A stretch of DNA of 64,000 nucleotides from Echinarachnius parma (Eukaryota > Echinodermata > Echinoidea > Clypeasteroida > Echinarachniidae): assembly GCA_037951105.1 (NCBI GenBank), contig JBAMJV010007717.1, positions 1 to 64,000 on the forward strand. The letters are read 5' to 3'. The notes under the pieces were generated by a model. That model was not told the DNA's origin and ran no database searches. It saw nothing but the letters and a program-made list of their open reading frames with translations. Made by a program: the position numbers and the translations under genes. Below, piece by piece: positions 45,011-57,012 of this stretch (positions within the stretch are counted from its first letter, which is position 1; each line of letters starts with the position of its first letter).

Positions 45011-45561
45011 GTAGTTTTGTAAGTTAACCGGAAGATAACTATAGTTCCAGATCACGTGGCGTTTGCACTGGACTGGAAGGATATTCGCCGGTGATAGTGT
45101 ATTTTTGACATATAATAGTTGTAGAGTGGTTGAATTTCGATTATTTAGGTTTTTAATTTATCTTGTCATTCATTTTGAACTGGGATGTTCATTTTTTGTT
45201 TGTATAACACATTAATATGTTATAAAATGCGGTAAAAGGGTTAGGTATCATTATTATTACTAGGAATAGAAGGAATTTATTGTAAGAAAATAAATTCATG
45301 TAAACATCTGGGTTCATCTTTATATTATGTGAATAGCTGGTAATAAACCACTGCTGCACAGTCCTGGTATCCATGTATTATGATGTTAGTGTAAATGGTA
45401 TATCAAAGTATTAGGTATTTTCACCTTAATGCCTTTTCTGCAAATGTGTCAGTGTCTTTCGAGTGGTAATGTGCAAATATTCGTGCCTTTGTTTTTTGGC
45501 CAATTCGTTTCAAGATTTTTGAATTATACGTAACCCGTATTTTAGGCTTCATGCCGGCACT

Positions 45562-46117
45562 TTAAAGGGGTGGTAGTACAGTTTTGGTAAGGCTGAACTT
45601 TAGTAACCAAACCTAGACAGTAACATTATAAACTAATGGTTATATCTCTACCTTGCTCGAAAAGTATACAAAATTACAAACGACTAAGTAAAAAGCCTGT
45701 TATCATTAAAAAAAAAAGAGCCATTAAAACACAAGAGGGCGCTTTCTAAAAAGGCATTGGTTTCAACCATTTTTCATACAAAATTATGCATGTGAGTTTT
45801 TATTGAAATAATGATTAAATAGAGAGATCATCAACAACTATTACAAAAAACGCTTTTGAAATTTTTTGAAAAAGTGCAAGCATTTTTGTTTTATTTTTTG
45901 AAAAAAAAATCATCTAATTATTTGGGCCCCACATAGTTATAAGATCAGATATATTTATTGAAATTGCAGCCGTTTCTGGGTCGATTTTGACCAAATAAAG
46001 TTTATTCTGCCATTAAAATTGCATGTTCTCTCAAATTCGACACTCAGTTTTTCATTACCTCACAAAAAAATTGTGATGTGCAGCGCCCTCTATACCAAAA
46101 CTAAACTACCCCTTTAA
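45562..46117. mobile_element. TTAA-flanked MITE family 1 copy
   Basis: TTAAAGGGGTGGTAGTACAG to ctaaactacccctttaa, 556 bp. Closest in its interior to the 20865 copy (reverse orientation), sharing ttttgaccaaataaag. Confidence 0.9.
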
Positions 46118-46614
46118 CTTTACACACGTTGAACAAAATATAATATCATCTGACTTAGTAAAATACGCGTCATTGATTGGCTAAACACAGTCACGTGATT
46201 GCCATGTCATTTTTGTACATTATATCACATGGCCAGAGAGGTATATCACCCGCATTGCGCGCGATGCAAAAGAGATTGTATTATGACGTCACAATGAGAA
46301 CCAAAGGAACACGTACGTACCGTATGTTGTTTTTGACTGATTTTAGTTTGAATGCATACATGTGTATATATAGCCCCCGGATTTAGCCAGATGATATAAC
46401 AGTTGTTAACTTTGCTGTCGGGAAAAATAATGGAACATTCCGTGATATTCCCTCCACCACCAGTTAACAACTGTATAATATTTCTGTAACCTAGCTGCAA
46501 TCAATCTTGAATGTCTAATCTCAATTTGTATTGCCCGTTATGTGCCCGACAACTTGGAAACATGCTATTGATACGATTCAATCATTTTAATCCATCTATA
46601 ATACACCATAGCCC

Positions 46615-46770
46615 CAATGCTGAAAGAGATACAATCGATAGTAAGTGACAATTGTTTGTAAGTCAGAAATTTTGCGCGTTTCAACCAATCAGATTTGCGC
46701 ATCTAGTACACATGATCTGACTTACAGTTAATTGGAACTTAAACTCGATTGTATCTCTTTCTGCAACAGG
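46615..46770. mobile_element. Palindromic MITE, first of a tandem pair
   Basis: gctgaaagagatacaatcga at the left and tcgattgtatctctttctgc at the right, with internal gtaagtcag/ctgacttac. About 155 bp. Confidence 0.7.
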
Positions 46771-46927
46771 GCCCAGAAAGAATTACAATCGATTGTAAAG
46801 TTGCGATTAATTGCAAGTCAGAAGATGCGACTGAAAATAAATCTGCTTGGTTCAAATGTGCATATATCCTGACTTGCAAATGATTTCAGCTTCTCAATCG
46901 ACTTCAACTCTTTCTGCAACGGGGCCA
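46771..46927. mobile_element. Palindromic MITE, second of a tandem pair
   Basis: gcccagaaagaattacaatc .. gcaagtcag and ctgacttgc .. cgacttcaactctttctgca. Same layout and similar ends as the preceding element but well diverged, so an old tandem pair or two nearby insertions. Confidence 0.6.
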
Positions 46928-46984
46928 AGTTGATGTTATGTCGGGCAAACCGCTGGCATACTTTCAGGGCCATATTCACGAAAG

Positions 46985-47315
46985 CCCGCTAAGTTAGTTT
47001 ATAGTTGTCATTTTTGTGATATGGCTGAGTAAGCAAGAAACGAGTAATAATTGTAGCTGCCAACTACATGGTGTTAACTAAGTTAGTACAAAATGCTAAC
47101 TCAGCTAACGTTTAACGGGTGTTAACTAAGTCAATACAAAACCCAACTAACTATATATTTAACAGGGTATCAACATTTATTTCGACAGTATTTTGTTCAC
47201 AAAATGCTAACTCAGCTAATTACATATTTAACAGGGTATAAACAGTTATTTCGACAGTATTTGTTTACAAAATGATAACATAGCTAACCATATAATATGT
47301 TTAACGGATGTTAAC
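46985..47315. repeat. Diverged tandem repeat hosting the 884-bp element
   Basis: Repeating blocks of about 80-100 bp: aaaatgctaactcagctaa, atttaacagggtat, aacatttatttcgacagtatttt. The array resumes at 48206-48300 after the transposon, showing it was split by the insertion. Confidence 0.6.
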
Positions 47316-47318
47316 TAA

Positions 47319-48202
47319 AACCCCTTTTTAATTGGAGAACGTGTTTTCTACCTCGCTTTTACCCGAGTGAGATTTCGATAAAAACAGTAGGAGGTCAGGT
47401 CGTAAAACACGCAGCGAGAGGTTGTGCAGGTTTTTAATCAAAAGTTTTTCTCCGAGTCACCCGGGTAGGTTACTATAGCAACCGCACCTCTCTCATCGTG
47501 CGACCGGCTGCTAATCGGCGCGCGCTGGTATACGTTAGCGCGGGAAATTTTGACGGTCAATTCATATCGGGTATACAACAGGCAATCGGATCGGGAGCGC
47601 ACGGTAGAGTAGAATTCAGGAACAAATAATTCTAGTTAAATCTCGCTGATACACGTGTTGGGATATTGCATGAGCTGAAGATAATTTTATGATCAGCGAT
47701 GAATAATGCGCACACGTAGATCTATGTACCCTGGAGTGAGCTGTTGTACTTATCAAATTTTAGATTTGTTAAACTTCCAATTGTTATATTCATAGTATTA
47801 TAACTTGTATTATTTGGGCAAATTTAAGTCTAAAATTAGGAGTATGTGGAATAGTGTTTGTGTGTGAACTTACAGCAGTTAAAATTGGCAACCTTGTTTA
47901 CAAGAGTACCACATGTTCCCGATCCAAAACGCGATCGCTGCAATGTTTACATTTTTTACGGCCATGACGTCATCTACCCGGGTAACGTTCTGCGCGCTTT
48001 TTAATACAATGTTTATCAGCTTAACATCCTGACAACATCCTGACGTTACCTCGCTATTACCCTAGCCCGACTAGGTTGAATCCTACCGCGCTGTTGTCAG
48101 GACGTTACCGCGATTGGACCTTTTTAATACAAACGCGGTAGAATGTCTTCCTGACAACGTCCGGATGTTACCGCGACTATTTTCCTCAATTAAAAAGGGG
48201 TT
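47319..48202. mobile_element. 884-bp non-autonomous DNA transposon with TAA target duplication
   Basis: Terminal inverted repeats AACCCCTTTTTAATTG are perfect over 16 bp at both ends. TAA lies directly outside each end (47316-47318 and 48203-48205). The flanking tandem sequence reads gttaactaa before and gtcagtacaaaa after. An uninterrupted copy of the same host repeat at about 47121 reads gttaactaagtcaatac, that is, the empty site. The interior has several cgcggta/taccgcg and ctgacaac/gttgtcag segments near the right end and no ORF. A 3-bp TWA duplication fits PIF/Harbinger-type elements. Confidence 0.82.
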
Positions 48203-48555
48203 TAAGTCAGTACAAAATGATAACCCAGCTAACTATAATATGTTTAACAGGGTACACCAGTATAATATCAACATTTATTGCGACGGTATTTTGTAATAGT
48301 GTTATTCTTGTATTCACTGCAAAATAAAATGCAAACATTTTAATGTATATCCGAATACATAATTGCTTTTTTTTGTTCATGTTGGCGATGTTTTAGTACA
48401 TATGTAGTTTTCAGCAGTATTTTCTTAATTTTCGTTTTTATTTCTGTGTTCAATATTGATACAAATACTGTACTTTTTCGGACCCATCGCCCATAGGAAT
48501 TTAGGCTAACATGACGTGGCAAATAATGATGTAATGACTGACTTAATGAATGAAA

Positions 48556-48835
48556 GGACGAACGGAATGAATGAACGAATGAATGAATGAATGAATGAAT
48601 GAATGAATGAATGAAATGAATGAATGAATGAATGAATGAATGAATGAATGAATGAATGAATGAATGAATGAATGAATGAATGAATGAATGAATGAATGAA
48701 TGAATGAATGAACGAACGAACGAATGAATTAATGTATGCATTAATTGGTGCATGAATGAATGAATGAATGAACGAGAAAAAGAACGAATATAATAAAATT
48801 ATGAATGAATGAATGAACGATCGGAATGAATACAT
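48556..48835. repeat. GAAT tetranucleotide microsatellite
   Basis: More than 35 gaat units in two main blocks, with single-base slips (gaaatg) and gaac variants. Irregular units continue to about 48900. The FIHS-repeat open frame opposite is an artefact. Confidence 0.95.
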
Positions 48836-48948
48836 GGAAGGATCGATGAATGAATGAGTGGATTAATGAACGAAGGAACGCATGGAATAAATGACTGGAT
48901 GAATTAAATAATGGTATATAAAGGAAGTTCTAATGAATGAAATCTTGA

Positions 48949-49275
48949 TTAAAGAGAGCTAGTAACTTTGTTGACATTTGCAAAAAGTGATGAATAGTTG
49001 ATGCAATGTGTATTGTTTTGATTGTAAATGTCCACGGAGTAATGCGAGCCATTCACGTTAAATTAATATTATATGGCCAAGTAATGAGCGTAAATCGAAA
49101 GTAATGTGCTTACTCATTGCACTTGTGCACAGTTATCTTTTCAGTGGATAATTTAAAAATCCGCACACTTCAATCTTAAACATCTTTTTAATGAAAGGGA
49201 CATGCGAAAAAAAAAAGTTCTTCTATTGGTAATACGGAAACAACATGGTATGAGAGAACCACTTTAGTTCTAAGT
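48949..49275. mobile_element. TTAA-bordered element family 2
   Basis: TTAAAGAGAGCTAGTAAC, ttgttgacatttgcaaaaag, then tatggccaagtaatgagcg and cttactcattgcac, as in the 7144 copy. The right end fades near gagaaccactttagttc. Confidence 0.6.
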
Positions 49276-49457
49276 AAAGGCTGACGATTTTCATGGCGAC
49301 TCACAACGACTCACAACGGTTTACTAGAACGAATCGACTCGATTTAGCCACGGTTTATCTTTAATAATAATGTCTGTATCAGTCTGTATGAGTATATTCG
49401 AATTAATCAAATTATATATAGATGCTAGACTACTACTTAAAATGAAAATGAATATGG

Positions 49458-49757
49458 GCGTCCCCCTTTTTCCTCTTCTTCTTGTTCCCCTTCCCCTCCA
49501 CTCCCCTCCTCCTCCTTATCTTCCTCTTATTCTCTTTCCTTTTCTCCCTCTTCTTCCCCTTCTACTTCCCTCCCCCTCCTCTTCCTACTCCTTATCTTTT
49601 TCTCCTCTTTGCCTTTATCCTCGGTCACATATGTCTCCTCCTCCTTATTTCCTCTCCCCTTATATCTTCTCCCTTATTTCCTCTCCCTCGTTTTCTCCTT
49701 CCAATTGTCCTTCTCCTCCCCCTCCTCCTTTTCTTCTCCTTCTTCTTATTCCCTTAA
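49458..49757 (+). repeat. 300-bp polypyrimidine tract
   Basis: Almost pure C/T on the plus strand (ccttcccctcc, cttcttcccc and similar). Comparable CT-rich sequence is at 18388-18500 and a purine-rich block at 54045-54175. Confidence 0.9.
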
Positions 49758-49819
49758 TATTCTAACTCAAACTGCAATCGTTCGTGGATTTATTGTGTTA
49801 ACTTCGTAGGCGAGCTATA

Positions 49820-51469
49820 TAGGGTGGCCCCCCAAAAACGGAACGGGACACTTCCCAAAATATAGTAACAAATTGATTATGTCCATCGAATAGAGTGTCT
49901 TTTCCAATGAAAAACGATACCAAGATCAGTAATTTTGGACTTGTAGTTTTTGTTTTAGGGCGCTTTGAGTGAGACCATTATCAGGTTTCCATTTTTGTCA
50001 ATTTTTACCTAGTAAGTGTCTGATAAATGAGACTTACTGCCTGTCATACTATCGAGCAACTATGCCAATTCTCTCGGCACCGCTCGGCACACGGCTGAAA
50101 TGCACACTAACAGTAGCGCGTGGCAGAGGCGTCGATCCGTTTTTGCGATTGGGGGGGGCCGAAATTTGGAATTTTTTCCAGAGTGACCACTGAGAGAGCT
50201 AAAAGCCCAACATTGGCATGCTCTTTTATTATGCGCCCATTGAAAGTGTCTTGATGGCTCGAAGACCTGAATTTGGGGGCACCCACATTTGGGGACAATA
50301 CTGGGGGTCCAGGGGGCGGAGCCCCTGGAAGCTTTTAGATTTCAGACATTTGCAACTCCTATCATGGGTGTTAAAATTGTATAAAATAGTGAACCTGCTC
50401 GTAACGTATTTTTAAAGAGGAAAAGATTGAGCCGTGCATGGGATGGGTCCACGTGATCCTATACTATAGAGCCATCGATATAGTCTAGGGTATTGAGCCA
50501 CCATGAAACTAGGCAAGGACGTCAACAAATTATCAAAAGTGGAGGGGAGACATTGCGAGGAAGCGAAGCGACCGAGCGGGGGAGGGTGTGGGAGGGGGTG
50601 TCCGCCTCCCACAGAGCTTTTGTATTTTTGGGCGTGAAATTGTGCGATTTTGTGCACACCCGAGACAGAAATTTCACGTAATATTAAGCATATAAGTATG
50701 GAATCAAACATACATAATGGCAAAGGGAGGGGGACAATCTCCTCCACTTTCAAATGTGGGGGGACATGATATTCCAATTTGATTTGCGTTCAGCGCATAT
50801 GGACTGAATTGACTGAAATATATATTATTTCAGATTATTTTATTTTCTGTGACGGTGTGCTATAAATAAACTTCGTTTGAGGTGTGCGTTTGAGAAATTA
50901 CACTGCCCAACACATTTCGAAAGGTGAGTTCCCGCAACCGAAATGAAACTTGCAATATGAGAGACTGCATGCGCGCGAAGCGCGCGGCAAAACAAAGATT
51001 TACAGTCCTTTTCAAACTTAAAAGACAGCTATTTTGAAGATGAATTATTGATAAATGTGTTTTCCCCCTCTTTGGCATTATATCACTCGATTTCTTCTTC
51101 CTCATTTTCGGAATTATTGGGGGGGGGGGGGGGCGAAATGATATGTTCGCCCCCAAATATTTTCATTTTGGGGGGGGGGACCGCCCCCTGCCCCCCCCCC
51201 CCCAGGATCGACGCCCCTGGCGCGTGGATTGCTTTCGTGTACAATTGTATGACGGTTTACGATTTACCAGGTACTGACTTGGTAAAAATTGGCACAAATG
51301 GGAACCCAACATGGTGTTACTCACAGCGCCCTAAAACAAAAACTACAAGACCAAAATGATTGCTCTTAGTATCATTTTCCATTGGAAAAGACACTCTATC
51401 CGATGGACATACTCATTTTGTAACTATATTTTGGGAAGTGCCCCGTTCCGGTTTTTTTGTGCCACCCTG
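49820..51469. mobile_element. Long-TIR element, about 1.65 kb, TA-flanked
   Basis: Left end (from 49820) tagggtggcccccc..aaaacggaacggg..acttcccaaaatatag and right end (to 51469) ctatattttgggaagtg..ccccgttccgg..gccaccctg are inverted repeats. Similarity extends about 150 bp inward (cattggaaaagacactct; aactacaag; gggcgct). TA stands at both borders. This fits a Tc1/mariner-superfamily non-autonomous element. G-rich sequences of the GAGCGAAGCGACCGAG type are nested inside at about 50510-50770 and 51117-51210. Confidence 0.72.
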
Positions 51470-51565
51470 TATTGCGAAATGAGCATAATGTCAAACTATT
51501 CTATCCACATTCAGGACATACCTTGCTTGTTACATGTTCTACCACAGTCATAATATTTCTGAAAG

Positions 51566-51977
51566 TTAATTAAAACATTTTGTCGCGTTGGTTTTGTGTC
51601 GGTTCGTATTGGTTCGTTCTGGTTCGTTGTAGTTCGTTGTAAAAATCGCCACTAATGGGAATATGGTAGAACGTAAAGCGGCGATCTTCACAACGAAGCG
51701 ATACGAATCACAGCGAATTGCAACGATGTGGAACGACTTGACACGAATATGCAACGGCATATACAATGATTTTTGGTGAAAATCGTCGTGGCGTGGCGAT
51801 TGTTTTGAACAGTTGAAGACGGCAATTTTGGCTCCGCTTTCACGATTTTCCTCACGATGCGCAACGGTTTTGAGGAAGAACCGATACGATGCAACACGAC
51901 CTAAGCGATTTTCTCGACGAATGTCAAATCGTAGCGAGTCGCCATGAAAATCGTCAGTATGGGACAGGGCCTTTAAA
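51566..51977. mobile_element. Repeat element with CTGACGATTTTCATGGCGACTC end
   Basis: Right end gagtcgccatgaaaatcgtc agtatgggacagggcctttaa is the reverse complement of a segment at about 49269-49300. The interior is built of short repeated cgattt/aaatcg and acgaa/ttcgt words, which explains the 142-codon minus-strand open frame without any domain. Confidence 0.55.
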
Positions 51978-53049
51978 TGTTTGGATTCGGGCAATGATAC
52001 TAGATCGCTTTAAATAGATCATTATACGGCCATTGTGGACTTATGTGTCCATCTATCTCTATAAAGTTAGGTAGGCATACATGTCTCTGCTTTTTTTTTT
52101 TAAAGTGTGTCGTATTTAGCAGGCAGTTAGTTTGTAAAACCGTTTATAAAGTAATGATTTCGTAACTGAAACAGATAAATCACAACAAGTTCACTCATTT
52201 TGCAGGGGATTCTATTTATTACATCTAGTTAAATTATATGCAATGGACATCGTGTTAATTATGGTAGAAAAAAACGAACACTGTGTAATGAGTTACACTA
52301 AAAACATATATAATTAACACATAAAGGTAAATACATGAATATTACATTTTACAAATTCTGTTACATTAGTTATAATTCATTCATCTGTCGATTCAGAATT
52401 GATCGGGTTCTAACATGTTTAAGGCTGACCACTACTGCAGTACTTGATATTTGCTTTAATGATTCTCACTACCTTCAAAGCGATCGTTTAAATGAGGTAT
52501 CGTATGCAAAATTGGCACAGGTATGACTACTGTGTTTTAATGTGTGCAACTGAGTCAGTTGTAGAAGTATCATAATGGGCCAAATAACGAACCAGAATGT
52601 AACATGCTATTTGCCGACTTATTACCATAGGAAATATTTCTGACAACCTTTTCAAATCAAATTATAATTAACCCAGTGGAAATTTTGTGGGGAAACAAAG
52701 CTGGTTATCTAAACGGACGTGTGAGAACCATTACATTTGCAAGGGCCACGGACTGTACAGCTCTATGGTATTTGTGTGTATTGTGTGGTGCAAACATGCG
52801 AGCTGGCACTTGAGAAGTTATTAGATTCCTTAACAAGCTATATAGGATACAACATTTCACTTTATTCATAAAAGATGTTTCCTTGACATGTTATCAGTCT
52901 ATAAAAGTAAATTATTATTTTTGTTTTAAATGATAAATTACGCTAATATCAATAGCACTTAAACAAGTCCATTAAGAAGTCCATTGCAAAAAATGCTACT
53001 AAAGTACTGGGTGTGTATTACAACTATACTATATTATTGCGATTAATTA
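51978..53049. other. No gene seen
   Basis: AT-rich sequence before the 40-bp minisatellite. A frame at 52335-52526 has no domain. Confidence 0.5.
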
Positions 53050-53880
53050 AAAAAGAAACTACTACACATTACATATCGATTGCTTGAACTATAAAGCTAC
53101 TACGTATGACATACCGATTGTCTAAACCATATAACTCTGCTACGTATTACATACCGATTGTCTAAACCATATAACGCTGCTACGTATTACATACCGATTG
53201 TCTAAACCATATAAACGCTACTACGCATTACATACCGATTGTCTAAACCATATAACTTTACTAAGTATTACATACCGATTGTCTAAACCATATAACGCTG
53301 CTACGTATTACATACCGATTGTCTAAACCATATAACGCTGCTACGTATTACATACCGATTGTCTAAACCATATAACTTTACTAAGTATTACATACCGATT
53401 GTCTAAACCATATAACGCTGCTACGTATTACATACCGATTGGTAAAACTATAAAGCTACTTCGTATTACATAACAAGTGCTTAAACTAGGAAGGCTACTT
53501 CTTATTACATAACAAATGCAAGTTAAACTATGAAACTACTACGCATAACATACCGCTCGCGTAAACTACACAGCTACTTAGTATTAAATAAGGATTGCTT
53601 AAACTATAAAGCTCCTTCGTATTACATTACAAGAGCTTAAACTATGAAACTACTACGCATTACATACCAATTGCTTTAACTATAAAGCTACTTTGTATTA
53701 CGTAAGGATTTTTAAAACTATAAAGCTACTAAGTATTACATAACGACTGCTTAAACTATAAAGCTACCGCGTATTTCATTACGGTTGCTTAAACTTTTAA
53801 GTTATTAAATAACAATTAATTAAAATTATAAAGCTACTACGTATTACTTAACTAATGCTTAAAATATGTAGTTAATAAAG
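53050..53880. repeat. 38-40-bp minisatellite, about 20 copies, decaying rightward
   Basis: Unit in the left half: ctacgtattacataccgatt gtctaaaccatataacgctg (40 bp). In the right half units become 38-39 bp and diverged (gcttaaactataaagctac). Uniform copies on the left and old ones on the right suggest recent local amplification. Confidence 0.9.
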
Positions 53881-54044
53881 ATAGTTGTTTCCAATATCGT
53901 CGTCATCGTTTCCGGTATATCATCCAGTACATCATTAAGATGCCTAAAATAATAAAAAACAAAAACAAATGAAAGCAAGATGAATATATAAGATTTGAGT
54001 CAACAAGTACAGGTATGGATAGTCAGTATACATGTGCGCTGTAT

Positions 54045-54175
54045 GCAGTTCGATAGAGAACGTGAACGAGAAAGGGATAGAGGGAACGGCCGAGGAAGAG
54101 AGAGGGGAGAAGAGACAGGGTGAACAGAAGAGAGAGAGAGGGGAGGGGGAGGGAGGGAGAGGGGAGGGGGGACAA
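54045..54175 (+). repeat. Purine-rich tract
   Basis: GA-rich run (gagagagaggggaggggg and similar) with few pyrimidines over about 130 bp. Low-complexity sequence. Confidence 0.8.
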
Positions 54176-54281
54176 CATATTTTAAAAACTTTTTCTTTAT
54201 GGAGAATACTTATCCCATCCCATTAAAATGCCAAAACAAATCTCGCTAAGATAGATATGAACTTTATAGAGCAGTGGCATA

Positions 54282-54909
54282 ATGAGCAAAAACTTTTTTT
54301 GGGGCTAAACCCAACTTTGCGAGGGAGCGAAGCGCCTGATGAGGGGGAGTGTGTGGGAAGGGGGTGTCCCTCCTCCCACAGTAGGGAGCTGTTGCCTGTT
54401 TGGACTTGAAACTGTGAAATCTAGTGCATACCTATATAGGAAGGAAATGTTTTACTTGACAACACTATAATGTGGGTAAGTGCGCCATGACTCTACCGAC
54501 TGGAAAAGAGGTTATGTTTGTTTCATGAAGAAAAACAAATATGCCCCGCCAAAAAATAATATTCGCAAAATGACATAATACAGTTCAAACAATGCATCAA
54601 ATGCCACATTATTTATGATACAACAACATGAATAAAGTATTCCAGATGTAGAAAAGACGGCCAATTCCCGATGTAGCGAAGCGACCGAGAGGGGGAAGGG
54701 TGATGGGAGGGTGTGATGGTAGGTGGGTGCTTGCCCCTGCAATGCTGAAATTATGCAATCTGGTGCATACTTAGGAAGGAAATTTGTCTTGACATAAAGT
54801 AAAATCTTTTTTCAATCACTGGTATCGAATAAGATATAAGCCATGATTTAAATGTTATTGTGGGGGGGGGGGGGGGGGGGGGCTTAAGCCCCCACCCGTT
54901 CGCCAGTGA
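54282..54909. mobile_element. G-rich element with CACTGGCG ends, opposite orientation
   Basis: gcagtggcataatgagcaaa .. ggggctaaaccc .. gagggagcgaagcgcc .. ctagtgcatacctatatagg, then gtagcgaagcgaccgag .. atgcaatctggtgcatac .. a G21 tract .. ttcgccagtgat. It matches 10750-11496 in reverse block order. Confidence 0.7.
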
Positions 54910-55257
54910 TATAGAGGGATCAATTAATAATATATATGTTTTCAGTGTTCACAGTTTAACAACCGAATTGCACATAAATACAGACATTTTATAAATTCAT
55001 TTAGTAAAGAACAATACAATTATATCATGCAACTATTGCATAATTATACCGAAAATAAAAAACAGTATAAATGTTTCTTTCTGACAAAAAATTAGTTACA
55101 ATGACACGAGAAAAGCGGTGTTTCCAGCATTTGGTTGGTTGCACAGTTGGTTATAAATTAACTAGAATAGATCCCTTTAATCAACTGGACAAAATGGAAG
55201 TAAGAAGATGATAAGTACTAAACTAATTAAGAATTACGAATAGGCCTAAAAAAATAC

Positions 55258-56735
55258 CCCTCAAAAAAAGTTCGGAAACTCAAGCTTGATCGATTTTTAC
55301 CTCTTTTCTTATAAAATAATTTAGGTTATATTTGGTATCACTTGAAAGGGCATATATTCATCTTTAAAGGGATAGTTGAGGTTCGGTATAGAGGGCGCTA
55401 CACATAATAATTTTGTGTGTGAGATAATACAAAACTGAGTGTCAAATTTGAAAGAGCATACAATTTAAATGACAGAATAAACTTTATTTGATCAAAATCG
55501 GTTCAGAAACGGCTGAAATATCCATAAACGTAACCATTTGTAATAAATGCGGGGCCCCACAACTATTCGATAATTTTGAACCAACCGTTAATTTTTTTTT
55601 TAAATGCTTCCTCTTTTCAAAATTTGTTGAAAAAAGTTTTGTAATAGTTGTTGATCATTTTCGAGCATGGTGGAGTTTGTACTGTAATGGTGCAGATTTT
55701 GGTTACTAAAATTTAGTTTGACCAAAACTGTACTCTCTTCACCATAACTCAACTATCACTTTAAAATGATACCAATTTCGTAAGCATCATAAGTATAGGG
55801 TATGCGCAGTATATTTAAGAATGGGGGAAGTTAAGAAGTGAAATGTCGCAAAATGCGCCAACAAGCTTCAGTCGGAAGGTCAAGGTCTATCTCAAGTTCA
55901 AATTCTTTCGATGACGAGTTTCTTGACAATAAAGAGATACTGTTGAATACGGTATCAGAAGAAAGCCTGTTCAATTATCTTTCCCATGACACCTCACTTG
56001 TAATGATTATGAAAGCCGGGTATGTACAGTAACGGTGAATATTGGGCAGGATCGAGAGCGAAATGTAACAAAAATGCATTTGATTGTGTGAAATTAAAGG
56101 CGTTGCATCCAAAAATGTTTTTTTGTGGAGATATCTGAGAACTTTACTTTACATAATCATTATGAAATTCAACATCATGTGGAAGCGTGTTAATTTTTCA
56201 ATAAAATGATGCCCCATTCGTAATGGTTATGCGATTGAGGTGTGTGCAGTATCTCTGAATGTATGTGGCTCAAAATTACATGTTGCAAAGTGCCAAGTTT
56301 TGCCGTTTGATATGTGCTAAACAGGGCATACCCACACGATCAAAGAGGGCGCTAATATGCCAGTTCTGGCCAGTTTTCGTAGGTTTAGGGAAATTTGATG
56401 CATTTTCAATACATCAAGTTGGAGAGTTTTCTTGTACTGCACACACACATGCAGCATAATCATTACAAATGAGATCATATTAAAGATAAATTAACGAGCT
56501 TTCCGATAGTGCAAAATGTAAAAATTAGTTATGATTAATTCTTGAAACAAGAAGCCACGGTATTAAATTCATAGCAATATTGCGCCCCCATATACGGCTT
56601 TACTGCACACACCCCAATAGCATAATTATTACAGGTGAGGCATAATTTTAAGGGAAAAAAAACATGCTTTTACATGATGACAATTTGACAATAAGAGTGA
56701 TATAATCGATCAAAGTTGAGTTTCCGAACCTTTTA
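55258..56735. mobile_element. Foldback-type element with GGTTCGGAAACTCA-like ends
   Basis: Left agttcggaaactcaagcttg atcgatt and right aatcgatcaaagttgagttt ccgaacc are inverted repeats of about 28 bp. The TTAA MITE 55364-55764 is nested just inside the left end. A short open frame at 55838-56032 has no recognised domain. A fragment of a related end is at about 200-240 (ctcaaacttgaattgcgg aactttttg). Confidence 0.6.
55364..55764. mobile_element. TTAA-flanked MITE family 1 copy, nested
   Basis: TTAAAGGGATAGTTGAGG to ctcaactatcactttaa, 401 bp, shortened internally. It sits inside the larger foldback element 55258-56735, so it inserted later. Confidence 0.85.
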
Positions 56736-57012
56736 TTAATTGTTTTTACCTTCCATGGGATAGTGGCCGATCCATTTATATGAATTCTAAAAATTGTTTG
56801 TTGTTTCAGATGGTTGTCCTCCATCCAACTTGCCTGAAAAAAAAAGAACAAGGAAAGATTAATAGATGCACATCGGTAAGCGGATAGGAGGGGGAAGACC
56901 GTTACACTTTAACAAATAAAGGTTCACAAGATATGCACCCTACCGTTGTAGTAATAGCAGCACCCTTTAGACTGCAATTCCACCCATCGACATTAGGTCA
57001 TATCCTAACCAT

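Noticed and set aside
48340..48835. FIHS-repeat protein on the minus strand
   Set aside because: Translation of the GAAT microsatellite.
49370..49809. Leu/Pro/Phe-rich open frames
   Set aside because: Translation of a polypyrimidine tract.
51566..51994. 142-codon minus-strand frame
   Set aside because: Composed of repeated cgattt/aaatcg words of a repeat element; no domain.
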